Shown in pieces: positions 15,059-22,837 of a DNA stretch of 26,299 nucleotides (the first letter of the stretch is position 1; each line of letters starts with the position of its first letter). This DNA is from Phycisphaerales bacterium UBA2396 (GTDB taxonomy: Bacteria; Planctomycetota; Phycisphaerae; Phycisphaerales; UBA1924), in the NCBI GenBank assembly GCA_002343325.1, contig DDSG01000143.1, positions 325 to 26,623 of the forward strand. The letters are read 5' to 3'. Below the pieces are notes generated by a model. It searched no databases. It saw nothing but the letters and a program-made list of their open reading frames with translations, and was not told where the DNA came from. A program made the translations under genes and the position numbers.

Positions 15059-16282
15059 TCAGCGCTCGGCGTCGACCGTGGCGGTGGCGGTTGCGCTCAT
15101 CTGCCGGGCGGTGATGTTGTTGGGGTCGAGCGCGAGGGCCTGTGCGATCGAGGCGTTCGCGCCCTGGGTTTCGCCGAGGTCACGCTGGATCATGGCGAGC
15201 AGGAGCCAGGAGTCGGCGGTGGGCTTGAGCGCGATGGCGCGGGTGACGCTGTCCTTGGCGGCGCGGGTGTCGCCGCGGCGGCGTTCCCACAGAGCTTTGA
15301 GAACGAAGCCCTCGGGCTGCCTGGGGGCGATCGCCTGGAGCTTGGACGCGGCGAGGCGGACGCGGTTCATGTCGTTGATCATGAACGAGACGTGCCCGAG
15401 ATCGTTCCAGACGTCGGCATCGGCCGAGCCGGCCGGGTCGTTGGCGAGCTTGATCAGAATCTCGCGGGCGTCGACGAGCCTTTCGAGCTGCACGAGGCAC
15501 TTGGCCCGGGTGTGCATGAGGTCTCGGCGGCCGGTGTAGTCCTTGTCGGAGAGGAGTTTCTGGAGGTTGACCTCGGCCTGGGCAAACTGCCCGAGGGCGA
15601 CCTGGGCGCGGACGAGGTCCTCGAGGATGCCGTGGTCGTTGGGCGAGAGGAGGCGTGCTTCGTTGAAGAGGGTCGCGGCGTCCTGCTGGCGGTCCTGGAT
15701 CATCGCGATGTGCCCGAGCGTCTGCTTGACGGCGGCGTTGTTGAGGAGCTGCGGGCCTCGCGATTCGAGGAACGTGCGGGCCTCGTCGTATCGCTTCAGA
15801 TCGATCATGACCTCCGCGGAGGCGACGGCGTACTGGGCGCTGGCGGGGTCGAGCGTGGAGGCTTTGGTGAAGGAGGCCAGCGCCTGCTCGCGGCGTTCGA
15901 GCCGCTCGTTGACGACGCCCTGATAGAAGAGCGCGTCGGTGAACTCGGGATCGATGGTCAGCGCGGTTTCAAGGCTGGTCATGGCCTCGTCGAGGTTGCC
16001 CATCTCGGCGAGGATGCGCCCGCGGAGGGTGTGACTCTTGGCGACCTTGTCGTTGAGGGCGATGGAACGGTCGACGACCTTGAGGGCCTTGGGCAGATCG
16101 CCCGCGAGGAAGTCGCCGTTGGCGGTCTGGTACTCAAGGGCGGACTTCATCGCCGCGAGCTTCTCCTTGGCGGCGTTGGAGTGCTCCTCGGTGTACTTCC
16201 CGTGCCCGCCGCACCCGCCGAGCCCGAGAACCAGGGCGAGGGCGATGCAACGGGACAGGGGGGCGAATCGGCTCTTGGTCAT
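15059..16282 (-). CDS. TPR-repeat lipoprotein
   Basis: A 407-residue predicted lipoprotein: a short basic start, hydrophobic stretch CIALALVLGLGG and lipobox LGGC with the modified Cys at 24. The rest is tetratricopeptide repeats, with readable units such as GDLPKALKVVDRSIALN, GNLDEAMTSLETALTIDPEF, REQALASFTKASTLDPAS and, near the end, GETQGANASIAQALALDPNN. ATG 16282 is chosen because it begins the signal sequence and follows GGGAGA by 6 nt; the frame opens further upstream without signal features. It lies 83 bp after the secretin gene on the same strand. By analogy with PilF/PilW-type TPR lipoproteins it may help the secretin assemble in the outer membrane; that is inference from context. 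Confidence 0.88.
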   Translation of the reverse strand: MTKSRFAPLSRCIALALVLGLGGCGGHGKYTEEHSNAAKEKLAAMKSALEYQTANGDFLAGDLPKALKVVDRSIALNDKVAKSHTLRGRILAEMGNLDEAMTSLETALTIDPEFTDALFYQGVVNERLERREQALASFTKASTLDPASAQYAVASAEVMIDLKRYDEARTFLESRGPQLLNNAAVKQTLGHIAMIQDRQQDAATLFNEARLLSPNDHGILEDLVRAQVALGQFAQAEVNLQKLLSDKDYTGRRDLMHTRAKCLVQLERLVDAREILIKLANDPAGSADADVWNDLGHVSFMINDMNRVRLAASKLQAIAPRQPEGFVLKALWERRRGDTRAAKDSVTRAIALKPTADSWLLLAMIQRDLGETQGANASIAQALALDPNNITARQMSATATATVDAER

Positions 16283-16333
16283 GTGCTTTCTCCCGGGGTG
16301 GCGTGCTCGCGTGGAGCGGCGCCCCAAAGCCCG

Positions 16334-16359
16334 CGGCCCGGACGTTTCCATCCGGGCCG
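16334..16359 (-). terminator. Hairpin after the secretin gene, weak terminator or processing site
   Basis: A perfect 9-bp stem, CGGCCCGGA at 16334-16342 with TCCGGGCCG at 16351-16359, and an 8-nt loop, 6 bp after the secretin stop. On the minus strand only CTTT follows after a gap, so readthrough into the TPR gene is likely. It may lower expression of the TPR gene relative to the secretin, or stabilise the mRNA end. Confidence 0.45.
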
Positions 16360-16365
16360 GGCGGA

Positions 16366-18789
16366 TCACTTGCTGTTGGTCGGCTCGGTCAAGCCGGTGG
16401 GTTCAGTTTGGACCTCGTCCGTCGGCACGGTCGCGACCGGGGCCTGGGAAGGTCCGAAGAACGGGAACCAGCTCGCCCAGCCGAGGAATCGCACGCTGCG
16501 GCGGGCCTTGGGCAGCTCGGCCGGTGCCGTGGTCGTGTTGTTCTCGGTCGTCGCGACGGGCTCGCTCGGGGCGTGGTTGGCCTCGGGCTGCTCGTTGACG
16601 GCGGGCGTGATGACCTGCACCTGGCTCAGGTCCTGGTTCATGTCGGCCGCCTCAACGTTCTGGACGGTGCCGAACTCGCCGGTGGTCGTGTCGGTCGGGG
16701 CGGCTTGCGTGGTGCTCACGGTCGCCGCGTCCGTCACGCCCTGGGCCGTGGTCTCGGCGGCGGTGAAGGTGCTCGTGGTGGTGGTCGAAGAGGCGGCGGC
16801 CTCGGCGGCGATGGACTTCTGGGCCGTGCTCAGGTCGGTAGAGGTCGCCGTCTGGGCGTTCGTCGCGTTCTGCTCGACGTTCTCGAACTCGAAGGCGTCG
16901 GCCTGGGGGAGGCCCTGCTCGCGACGCATGATGTCTTCGAGCATCGAGCGGTGAGGCCAGGTCGTCTTCTCGCCGGTGAGCCGCTCCTTCAGACGCAAAG
17001 CGTCGGGCTGGATCGGGTTCATCGTGAGGCTCTGCTCGAGCTTCCAGATGGCCTTCTGGGTGTCGCCGACCTTGGCCAGACGCTCGGCCTCGACGAGCAG
17101 CTCGGTGCTGCGGCGTTCGCGGCTGAAGGGGAGCAACTGCTCGCGGGAACCGGTGCGGACCTTGTCGATCATCTCGCTGCCGCGCTTTCCGGCGGCGATC
17201 ATGGCCTGATCGTTGACGATCGAGGGCGTGATCAGGAAGATGATCTCGTTGCGTTCGACGGAGTTATCGTGCCCGCGGAAGGCTTCGCCCAGGATCGGGA
17301 TGTCGCCGAAGAAGGGCACCTGGCGGCGGGTGGTCTGGGTCTTGTCGCGGAAGAGCCCGCCCAGCACAACGGTCTGCCCGTCGCCGACAATGACGTTGGT
17401 CGTCAGTTCGTTGGTGATCTCGTCGGGGACGGTGACGACCGCGCCCGAGGAGTTCTTGACGTCGCGGACGACGGCGGTGGAGACCTGAGGCTTGAGCTCC
17501 ATGCGGATCAGGCGGTCTTCGGAGACGAAAGGCCTGAAGTGGAGCTGGGTACCAGTGTCGAGGAACTCGACGGTCTGGGTGGTCGCGGTGTCGGTGGAGG
17601 TGGTGTTGAGGTAGCCGACGCGCTGACCGACCAGGACGCGTGCGGGCTGGCGGTTGAGGGCCATGATCTTGGGGTTGGAGAGGATGGTGGTGTCGGTGAC
17701 TTCGTCGAGGACGCGGATGAAGGCGGAAACGTCGTTCCAGATGAAGCCCATCTTCAGCGTGGCCGGGCCGTTGATGTTGCCGGGGTTGGAGACGATGCCG
17801 CCCGCGCGGCCGTCGCCGGCGGCGGCGGGGGTGTCGCCCGACGAGGCACCCGAGAGCTTCTCGGAGTTGTTCGCCGCCAGGCCGTCGACCGTCTTGAGCG
17901 GGCCGCCGATCCCGACAAAGTCATTGAAGTTGGCGTCGGCGATGAGCGCGAAGTCGACGCCGAAGGCGTTGGCCTCGTTGAGCGAGGCCTGGAGGATGGT
18001 GGCCTCGACGAGCACCTGCGCGGGGCGGGTGTCGATCTGCTGGAGCAGCTCCTCGATCGCCTTGATGTTCTCTTCGTAGTCGGTGATGACGAGGATGGCG
18101 TCGTTGGAGTACTCGTCGGAGCCGTAGGGGACGTCGCTCTTGCCGGGGAAGGGGGCCGTCTTGCCGGGGGTCTTGATCTGACCGCCGTCGGAGAGTGCGG
18201 CCTTGACGAACTCGGCGGCGTCGATGGCGTTGATGTAGTTGAGGCGGACGACCTTGGACATGCGGACGCGCTGGGCGTCCATGATCGCCTTGAGCTGCTC
18301 GGCGGTGTAGACGTAGATGAAGTTGTCCTTCTCGACATAGCCGAACCCGTTGGCGTGGAGGATGGCGTCGAGGGCCTGGTAGAACGTCACGCCGTAGAAG
18401 TTCGCCGTCACGCTGGCGGAGACGTCCTTGGAGGCGATGATGTTGCGCTGGCTCTGGATGGAGAGCATCTCGAGGACGTTGGCGAGGTCTTCGTCCTTGA
18501 CGGTCAGGTCGACGAGCTGGTTGCTGTCGACCTTGATGTCCATCTTCGCGTTGCCCTTGCGCATGGGGTCGCGGCCGGGCTGGGACTGGTGCACGGCGCG
18601 GTCGGCGGCGAACTCGGACGGATCACGTTCCGACGAGGGGCCGGGGTTGAAGCCCGCGAGCCCGACGGAAGGCGGGGCGTCGTTCTGAGCGAGGCCCACG
18701 CTGGCGCCGGCGAGGTGTGCGAGCAGCACAGCCGCCGAGCGGTTCGTGATGGTGCGGATGGGAGTCGGACCCGAGTTGGTACGGTTCAT
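16366..18789 (-). CDS. Secretin of a type II secretion / type IV pilus-like system (GspD/PilQ family)
   Basis: An 807-residue outer-membrane ring protein. A signal peptide (VLLAHLAGASVGLA, cut near residue 34) is followed by an STN/N0-like domain at 90-162 (LTVKDEDLANVLEMLSIQSQ), an N1-type domain at 178-255 (VVRLNYINAIDAAEFVKAAL ... AILVITDYEENIKAIEELL) and the secretin domain at 257-525: QVLVEATILQASL, TTILSNPKIMALNRQPA, TNELTTNVIVGDGQTVVLGG, VPFFGDIPILGEAF, NEIIFLITPSIV. Then comes a TPR-like pair of helices at about 555-600 and a Thr/Ala-rich, low-complexity tail of some 170 residues, ending with a basic and aromatic segment (RRSVRFLGWASWFPFFGPS). The start follows GAGGTAA. It lies downstream of the pilin genes on the same strand. 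Confidence 0.94.
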   Translation of the reverse strand: MNRTNSGPTPIRTITNRSAAVLLAHLAGASVGLAQNDAPPSVGLAGFNPGPSSERDPSEFAADRAVHQSQPGRDPMRKGNAKMDIKVDSNQLVDLTVKDEDLANVLEMLSIQSQRNIIASKDVSASVTANFYGVTFYQALDAILHANGFGYVEKDNFIYVYTAEQLKAIMDAQRVRMSKVVRLNYINAIDAAEFVKAALSDGGQIKTPGKTAPFPGKSDVPYGSDEYSNDAILVITDYEENIKAIEELLQQIDTRPAQVLVEATILQASLNEANAFGVDFALIADANFNDFVGIGGPLKTVDGLAANNSEKLSGASSGDTPAAAGDGRAGGIVSNPGNINGPATLKMGFIWNDVSAFIRVLDEVTDTTILSNPKIMALNRQPARVLVGQRVGYLNTTSTDTATTQTVEFLDTGTQLHFRPFVSEDRLIRMELKPQVSTAVVRDVKNSSGAVVTVPDEITNELTTNVIVGDGQTVVLGGLFRDKTQTTRRQVPFFGDIPILGEAFRGHDNSVERNEIIFLITPSIVNDQAMIAAGKRGSEMIDKVRTGSREQLLPFSRERRSTELLVEAERLAKVGDTQKAIWKLEQSLTMNPIQPDALRLKERLTGEKTTWPHRSMLEDIMRREQGLPQADAFEFENVEQNATNAQTATSTDLSTAQKSIAAEAAASSTTTTSTFTAAETTAQGVTDAATVSTTQAAPTDTTTGEFGTVQNVEAADMNQDLSQVQVITPAVNEQPEANHAPSEPVATTENNTTTAPAELPKARRSVRFLGWASWFPFFGPSQAPVATVPTDEVQTEPTGLTEPTNSK

Positions 18790-18975
18790 GTCTTTACCTC
18801 GTGTGCGGGTTGCGGGGTGGCGCCCCTCGCGTCACACGCCCCGCATGCCGACGACCACCCGAGACGCGTGCCGGGGGAGTCGTCTCTTCCTATGTCGAGC
18901 CGAATCGGGCGTGACTTTCGCGGGATCGGGCCGTGCCGCGTCGATCGTCGGTTTCTCGCTGATGCCGCGCTGCCC

Positions 18976-19008
18976 GATAAACGAAGACGCCCGCGGCGGC
19001 GCGGGCGT
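18976..19008 (-). terminator. Probable terminator at the end of the pilin gene group
   Basis: A perfect 9-bp stem, ACGCCCGCG at 18987-18995 with CGCGGGCGT at 19000-19008, and a 4-nt loop. On the minus strand it is followed by CTTCGTTTATC. It lies 31 bp after the stop of the 89-residue membrane protein and separates the pilin genes from the secretin gene. Confidence 0.55.
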
Positions 19009-19039
19009 GGGCAGCGTGCGTGATCGGGAGTCAGTGCCG

Positions 19040-19309
19040 TTATCGGGGCGAGAGCGCGTCCGCGCCGGGCGTGGCCTCGGGCCCGGCCTTGGGCTGAGCG
19101 ATCGCCTCGGGTTCGCCAGGGCGGGGCGGAGCCTTCGATGGACCGGGAGAGTGACCCGCTTCAGGCACCGCGTAGACGGAGCGGGGCACGCCCGTGGTCA
19201 GGCGGAGCTTCATCCAGATGAGGATCGTCAGCGCGCAGGTGAACGCGACCGCGGGCCCGCGGAAGCGTTTGAAGAAGGTCAGGATGGTCCAGCGTGGGTT
19301 TGTCGGCAT
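19040..19309 (-). CDS. Small single-pass membrane protein
   Basis: An 89-residue protein with a basic N-terminus (PRWTILTFFKRFRG), one membrane segment at about 20-37 (AVAFTCALTILIWMKLRL) and a Pro/Ala/Gly-rich outer tail. By the positive-inside rule the tail faces the periplasm. No family is recognised. The Shine-Dalgarno is weak (AGGAC). It sits 47 bp after the GspH-like gene and before a terminator, so it is likely a member of the pilin operon. It might be a GspC/PilN- or PilP-like small part, but no motif supports a specific name. Confidence 0.6.
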   Translation of the reverse strand: MPTNPRWTILTFFKRFRGPAVAFTCALTILIWMKLRLTTGVPRSVYAVPEAGHSPGPSKAPPRPGEPEAIAQPKAGPEATPGADALSPR

Positions 19310-19356
19310 GATGCGTCCTGTCTGGGTGAACGCGGGGTGTGCGGCTGGTGAGCACG

Positions 19357-19923
19357 CTACTCGCCCGTGCCCTCCTCGCCCGTGCCCTCGGAGCCGCCGC
19401 CGCCGCCACCAGTGTCGCGAGCAACAGAGACTCGGCCTGTGTACCCCTCGATGGTGAGGATGAATGCCTGTCCGGAGCCGACAATTCGGATGGTGCCGTT
19501 GCTGGCGGGGGTGGTTCCCCCGGGTGTGGTGACGGGGGCGCCCATCTCGTCGAAGATGAGGGTTCGGCCGTTGGAGCCGGCGAGCGAGGCGGCGTCGAGG
19601 CGGGAATCGCCGAAGGTGCTTCCGGTGATGCGGGTCTCGTAGATGAGGTCGGTGCTGGGGTCGATGTTGGACCCGCGCACCTGAACGACCTGGAAGCGGT
19701 TGTTGTCAAGGTCGAAGATGATCGCGCGGCCCTGCTGGAAGGCGAGCGCGTCGGACTGGGCGAAAGTCACGTCGGCGATGACGGAGCGCACGGCGGCCTG
19801 CACGCGCAGGGCGTTGGCGCTGCCCATCGATGGAATGACAAGCGATGCGGCGATCCCGAGGACGGTCACGACGACCAGCACCTCGATCAGCGTGTAGGCC
19901 CTTCGGCGGGCGGAGCGGAACAC
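19357..19923 (-). CDS. GspH/FimT-type pseudopilin
   Basis: A 188-residue minor pilin-like protein. The N-terminal class III signal is short and basic (MFRSARRRA), cut before YTLIEVLVVVTVLGI, with Glu at mature position 5 and the usual hydrophobic helix. The residue before the cut is Ala, not Gly. After the helix comes RVQAAVRSVIADVTFAQSDA, the GspH/FimT-like segment, then a beta-rich domain (NRFQVVQVRG, GRTLIFDEMGAP, NGTIRIVGSG) and a Gly/Glu-rich end. GspH-type proteins form the tip of the pseudopilus in type II secretion. It lies between two small membrane-protein genes in the pilin operon, 22 bp after the upstream one. Confidence 0.87.
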   Translation of the reverse strand: MFRSARRRAYTLIEVLVVVTVLGIAASLVIPSMGSANALRVQAAVRSVIADVTFAQSDALAFQQGRAIIFDLDNNRFQVVQVRGSNIDPSTDLIYETRITGSTFGDSRLDAASLAGSNGRTLIFDEMGAPVTTPGGTTPASNGTIRIVGSGQAFILTIEGYTGRVSVARDTGGGGGGSEGTGEEGTGE

Positions 19924-19945
19924 AACCCTGCCTCCCCTGGGATGC

Positions 19946-20314
19946 TTACTTCGCGTCGCGGTCCGCGCGGGCGGACTTGATCGCGTCGCGAAGATCGGAC
20001 GGCAACTTCAACTCGGGCATCTCGCTGACCTTGATCCCTTTGGTCAGCATCCCGTCGACCTTGTCGAGCTTTCGGCCGAGCGTGCGGAGCTCGGCGATGA
20101 TCTGCTTGCGCTGTTCGGCGGCGCTGATCCGCTCGTTGGCGGGCTCCTCGCGGGTGTCGCCGGGCTGGGCCATCGCGGGCGAACCCCACGACCCCTCGGG
20201 CTTGATGGCGTGGACCGCCAGGAGCAGCGCGATCGCGGTGAGCACCACGTTGAGATAGGTGCGAGACGCGTGATGCGCGGGGGCGTTCGGAGCGGCGTTG
20301 GTGGTGGGTTCCAT
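19946..20314 (-). CDS. Small membrane-anchored protein
   Basis: A 122-residue protein with one hydrophobic segment at about 20-38 (TYLNVVLTAIALLLAVHAI), then a probable periplasmic part with a charged helix (ERISAAEQRKQIIAELRTLG then RKLDKVDGML) that could form a coiled coil. The hydrophobic segment could be a signal anchor, or a signal peptide cut after PAMA. ATG 20314 is chosen because GGAG lies 4 nt upstream and the frame above it has no features. It lies between the second pilin and the GspH-like gene, so a part in the same apparatus is likely. No family recognised. Confidence 0.65.
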   Translation of the reverse strand: MEPTTNAAPNAPAHHASRTYLNVVLTAIALLLAVHAIKPEGSWGSPAMAQPGDTREEPANERISAAEQRKQIIAELRTLGRKLDKVDGMLTKGIKVSEMPELKLPSDLRDAIKSARADRDAK

Positions 20315-20381
20315 GTGTCTCCGATCGACCGTCGCGGGGCGGACCTTGAGGGTTGTTCCGCGGATAACGGCGCTTGTCTGT

Positions 20382-20801
20382 TCAGGGCCTGGGGATGGCG
20401 ATGTCCTGCGCGTCGAAGCCGGCGGCCCAGACGTTCCCGGTGTTGGGGTCATAGATCCACCCGTAGTTCATGTGGTAGGTGGTGTCGGCGCTGTCGCGGA
20501 TGATGATGTTGCGGGCGTTGGGCCCGCCGACCCAGTCATTGGTGGGGATGCTGCCCTTGAGGTAGCCGGCGGAGATGAGCTCGCCCCAACTGCCGTTGCC
20601 CGCGGTGATGGCTGGGAATGCGGAGTTGTTGCGGACGTAGTAGACGGCCAGTGCCCTGCGGAGGCGCGTGACGTGCTCGAGGGTGGCGACTTCCTTGGCC
20701 TGGCTGGTGGCCTGAGAGAACTGCGGGACGACGACGCCGGCAAGGATGCCCAGGATCACCACCACGATCAGGATCTCGACGAGCGTAAATGCCTTGCGCA
20801 T
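20382..20801 (-). CDS. GspG/PilA-type pilin (second of a tandem pair)
   Basis: A 139-residue pilin-like protein. The class III signal MRKA is cut before FTLVEILIVVVILGILAGVV, with Glu at mature position 5. The helix continues through ATSQAKEVATLEHVTRLRRA, followed by a short globular domain with WGELISAGYLKGSIP, WVGGPN and NYGWIYDPNTGNVWAAG. ATG 20801 follows GAGGA and puts the signal directly at the start. The residue before the cut is Ala. It shares its first 30 residues almost exactly with the pilin upstream and probably arose by duplication, with the globular domain diverged. It could be a major or minor pseudopilin. Confidence 0.88.
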   Translation of the reverse strand: MRKAFTLVEILIVVVILGILAGVVVPQFSQATSQAKEVATLEHVTRLRRALAVYYVRNNSAFPAITAGNGSWGELISAGYLKGSIPTNDWVGGPNARNIIIRDSADTTYHMNYGWIYDPNTGNVWAAGFDAQDIAIPRP

Positions 20802-20828
20802 GCGGGGTCCTCGCGAGCGGCCTTGGGG

Positions 20829-20865
20829 AACAAAGCCGGCCGATCCCTGCGAGAGGATCGGCCGG
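20829..20865 (-). terminator. Strong hairpin between the two pilin genes
   Basis: A perfect 11-bp stem, CCGGCCGATCC at 20836-20846 with GGATCGGCCGG at 20855-20865, and an 8-nt loop. On the minus strand CTTTGTT follows. It lies 47 bp after the stop of the first pilin. It probably ends most transcripts there, so that the first pilin is made in excess. Confidence 0.62.
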
Positions 20866-20912
20866 TATGAATCAGGCATGCCATTCGTCCGTGAACGGCG
20901 TGAGCCTTTGCA

Positions 20913-21317
20913 TCAGACCGTGCCCGGCGTCATGAGGCCGGTCGACTCGTCGAAGTTCGTCGCGCCCAGCGTGTCCCACTGGCCGTCGCTGTTCGTGTCG
21001 ACGAGGTGCCAGCCGTCCGTCGCGGCCGAGCCCACCGACGTGGCGCCGTTGAAGGGGTTCCGCGGGGCGGCCTTGATGTACCCGCCGTCCACGAGCTCGT
21101 CCCAGTTCGTGGCGAGGTCGGGGTAGGCGTTCTGACGGGCGCGGAACAACTCGATCTGGTTATTCAGCGTGTCGAGCTGAGCCTTGATGTTGCCCGCCTG
21201 AGCGTCCTGGGTCGCGTTGGTGAACTGCGGCACCACGATGGCGGCGAGGATGCCCAGGATGACGACGACGATCAGAATTTCAACCAGCGTGAACGCCTTA
21301 CGAACCTGCTTACGCAT
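20913..21317 (-). CDS. GspG/PilA-type major pilin (first of a tandem pair)
   Basis: A 134-residue pilin-like protein with class III signal MRKQVRKA cut before FTLVEILIVVVILGILAAIV, Glu at mature position 5 and Ala before the cut. The helix (NATQDAQAGNIKAQLDTLNN) and a globular domain follow: ARQNAYPDLATNWDELVDGG, APRNPFNG and DTNSDGQWDTLG. The NPF and Asp-rich loop resemble the calcium-binding end of GspG. AAGGAG lies 7 nt before ATG 21317 but only 1 nt before ATG 21323, so 21317 is the start. It heads the pilin group and is followed by a strong hairpin, so it is probably the most abundant subunit. Confidence 0.9.
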   Translation of the reverse strand: MRKQVRKAFTLVEILIVVVILGILAAIVVPQFTNATQDAQAGNIKAQLDTLNNQIELFRARQNAYPDLATNWDELVDGGYIKAAPRNPFNGATSVGSAATDGWHLVDTNSDGQWDTLGATNFDESTGLMTPGTV

Positions 21318-21389
21318 GAACATGCTCCTTGAACTCCGGCCCTTGGGTGCGGGCCTCAACCCTCGGGCTCGGTGTTCGGGCAACCACCC

Positions 21390-21425
21390 GAGATCCAGAC
21401 CCCGGCCCCTCGCCGGTTGGATCTC
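21390..21425 (-). other. Long hairpin in the pilin leader region
   Basis: GAGATCCA at 21390-21397 pairs with TGGATCTC at 21418-21425, and inside it CCGGC at 21402-21406 pairs with GCCGG at 21412-21416, leaving a small asymmetric internal loop. It lies 73 bp before the first pilin start in a 281-bp gap. No T-run follows. If transcribed it would fold in the 5' leader. I found no match to the c-di-GMP riboswitch core. Confidence 0.42.
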
Positions 21426-21598
21426 CGAGCCGAATCGGTCCCGCACACTTTCGCATGCGGTCCCCTCCGTCGGTGGGCGGCTAGAGTGCCGGCCACCCCG
21501 ACCTTGCGATACATCGGGCCGACTTGGCCACGACTTTGGTCCCGGCGAAAGTTCGTTGTGCCGGGTGAACCGACTGTGACGCCCGCACGCGAGCCCCT

Positions 21599-22837
21599 TC
21601 AGGCGGCGGCGGCGTTCTCGGCCCTGAGAACCTCGGCGCGGACCCGCGCGATCCCCACAGCCGTCACGTCATCCGGCCGGTGAAGCGAGCCCGCCTGGCG
21701 GTCGAGCACCTCATCAAGCCTGCGCATCGACGCGGTCAGCACGCCCGGGGACCCATCGGCGCACGCCAGCTCGCCCAAGTGGTCCAGATAACGCGTGGTG
21801 GGCCTGAGAATCTCGCTGCGCGTGGCTCCGTTGGGGAACGCCAGCTCGAAGCCGTCGGAGTAGAGCAGCAGCGTCGAGCCCAGCGTCATCTCGACGGAGA
21901 CCTCATCGAACGTCGCGCCGTCGAAGACACCCAGCAGCGGTCCCTCGGTCTCGAGCTTGCGGGTCTCGCGACCGGGGGTCATCAGCAGCGGTGGGGGGTG
22001 GCCGGCCCCGGCGAGACGGACCATTCCCGTGCGTGCGTCGACCAGCCCGTAGACCGCGGTGGCGAAGCGCTGGGGGCCTTCGGGCTGGCGGCAGAGTTCC
22101 TCGTTGAGTCGTGCGAGCACCTCGGCGGGCGGCACCGGCCGCCAGGACAAGCCGACACGCTCGCGGCAGACCACGCTGCGCGACACGACCATCGTGAGCA
22201 GAGCCGCCGGCACGCCATGCCCAACGACATCGGCAAGGAAGAACGACCACACGTCGTCGTCGGCCTGGCGCAGGTCGAAGATGTCGCCCGAGACATACCC
22301 CGCGGGCCTGAAAATCGACGCGAACTCCAGCCCGCGGACTTCGGGCATCTTCCGCGGGATGAACTGGCGCTGCACCCGCGACGCGAGGTTGAGTTCATCG
22401 TGCAGGCGGTCCATCTCGCCGCAGAGCCCACCCTGGGCCGCCTTGGCCACCGCCAGTTCGCCTGCCAGTTCGTCGATCTCCGTCTGGCGGGCGAGCAGCG
22501 TCGCAAGGACCGCGGCAGTCGCCTGGACGGGCGAGCGACGAGCACGGACGAAGACCCCGTCACGCCCGAGACGGGCCTTCCACGACGCCGGCTCATCGCA
22601 GAGAATGACGGCCGCGATATGCCGATCGGCGAGCCTGTGAATGATCGGACGCAGGGTGCTCAGTAAATCCTCGCCCCGTGCGACCAGGAGCGCGACGCCC
22701 GGCGTGGTGATGGCTTCGATGGTGGTCAGCGCGGGCGGCGAATCATCCGGCCAGGCCGCGATGACCTGGCACGCGACCTCCGCGGCGAGCGGGCAGGCGG
22801 GCTCGTGCCCGATCACAATCAGGGATCCTGAACTCAT
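21599..22837 (-). CDS. PP2C/SpoIIE-type serine/threonine phosphatase (RsbU-like)
   Basis: 412 residues. Residues 1-110 form an alpha/beta N-terminal domain that looks like a degenerate receiver or sensor (SLIVIGHEP, GVALLVARGED, AAVILCDEP). A coiled coil at about 112-155 leads into the phosphatase domain at 160-405. Metal-binding parts are GYVSGDIFD with Asp at 185, FFLADVVGHGVPAALLT with Asp at 203, AGAGHPPPLL, LLYSDGFE and DDVTAVGI near the end. Such enzymes dephosphorylate anti-sigma-factor antagonists and act in partner-switching. No anti-sigma factor or antagonist lies nearby, so the target is elsewhere. It is the last gene of the gluQ-DUF192 group, 53 bp after the DUF192 gene. Confidence 0.9.
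   Translation of the reverse strand: MSSGSLIVIGHEPACPLAAEVACQVIAAWPDDSPPALTTIEAITTPGVALLVARGEDLLSTLRPIIHRLADRHIAAVILCDEPASWKARLGRDGVFVRARRSPVQATAAVLATLLARQTEIDELAGELAVAKAAQGGLCGEMDRLHDELNLASRVQRQFIPRKMPEVRGLEFASIFRPAGYVSGDIFDLRQADDDVWSFFLADVVGHGVPAALLTMVVSRSVVCRERVGLSWRPVPPAEVLARLNEELCRQPEGPQRFATAVYGLVDARTGMVRLAGAGHPPPLLMTPGRETRKLETEGPLLGVFDGATFDEVSVEMTLGSTLLLYSDGFELAFPNGATRSEILRPTTRYLDHLGELACADGSPGVLTASMRRLDEVLDRQAGSLHRPDDVTAVGIARVRAEVLRAENAAAA

Noticed and set aside
16303..19023. A 906-codon open frame on plus opposite the secretin gene, and similar long antisense frames at 5153-7738 (minus) and 15053-16954 (plus)
   Set aside because: These are mirror frames of real genes in high-GC DNA. 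Their products are Gly/Val- or Arg/His-rich, without domains, and overlap genes of certain identity.
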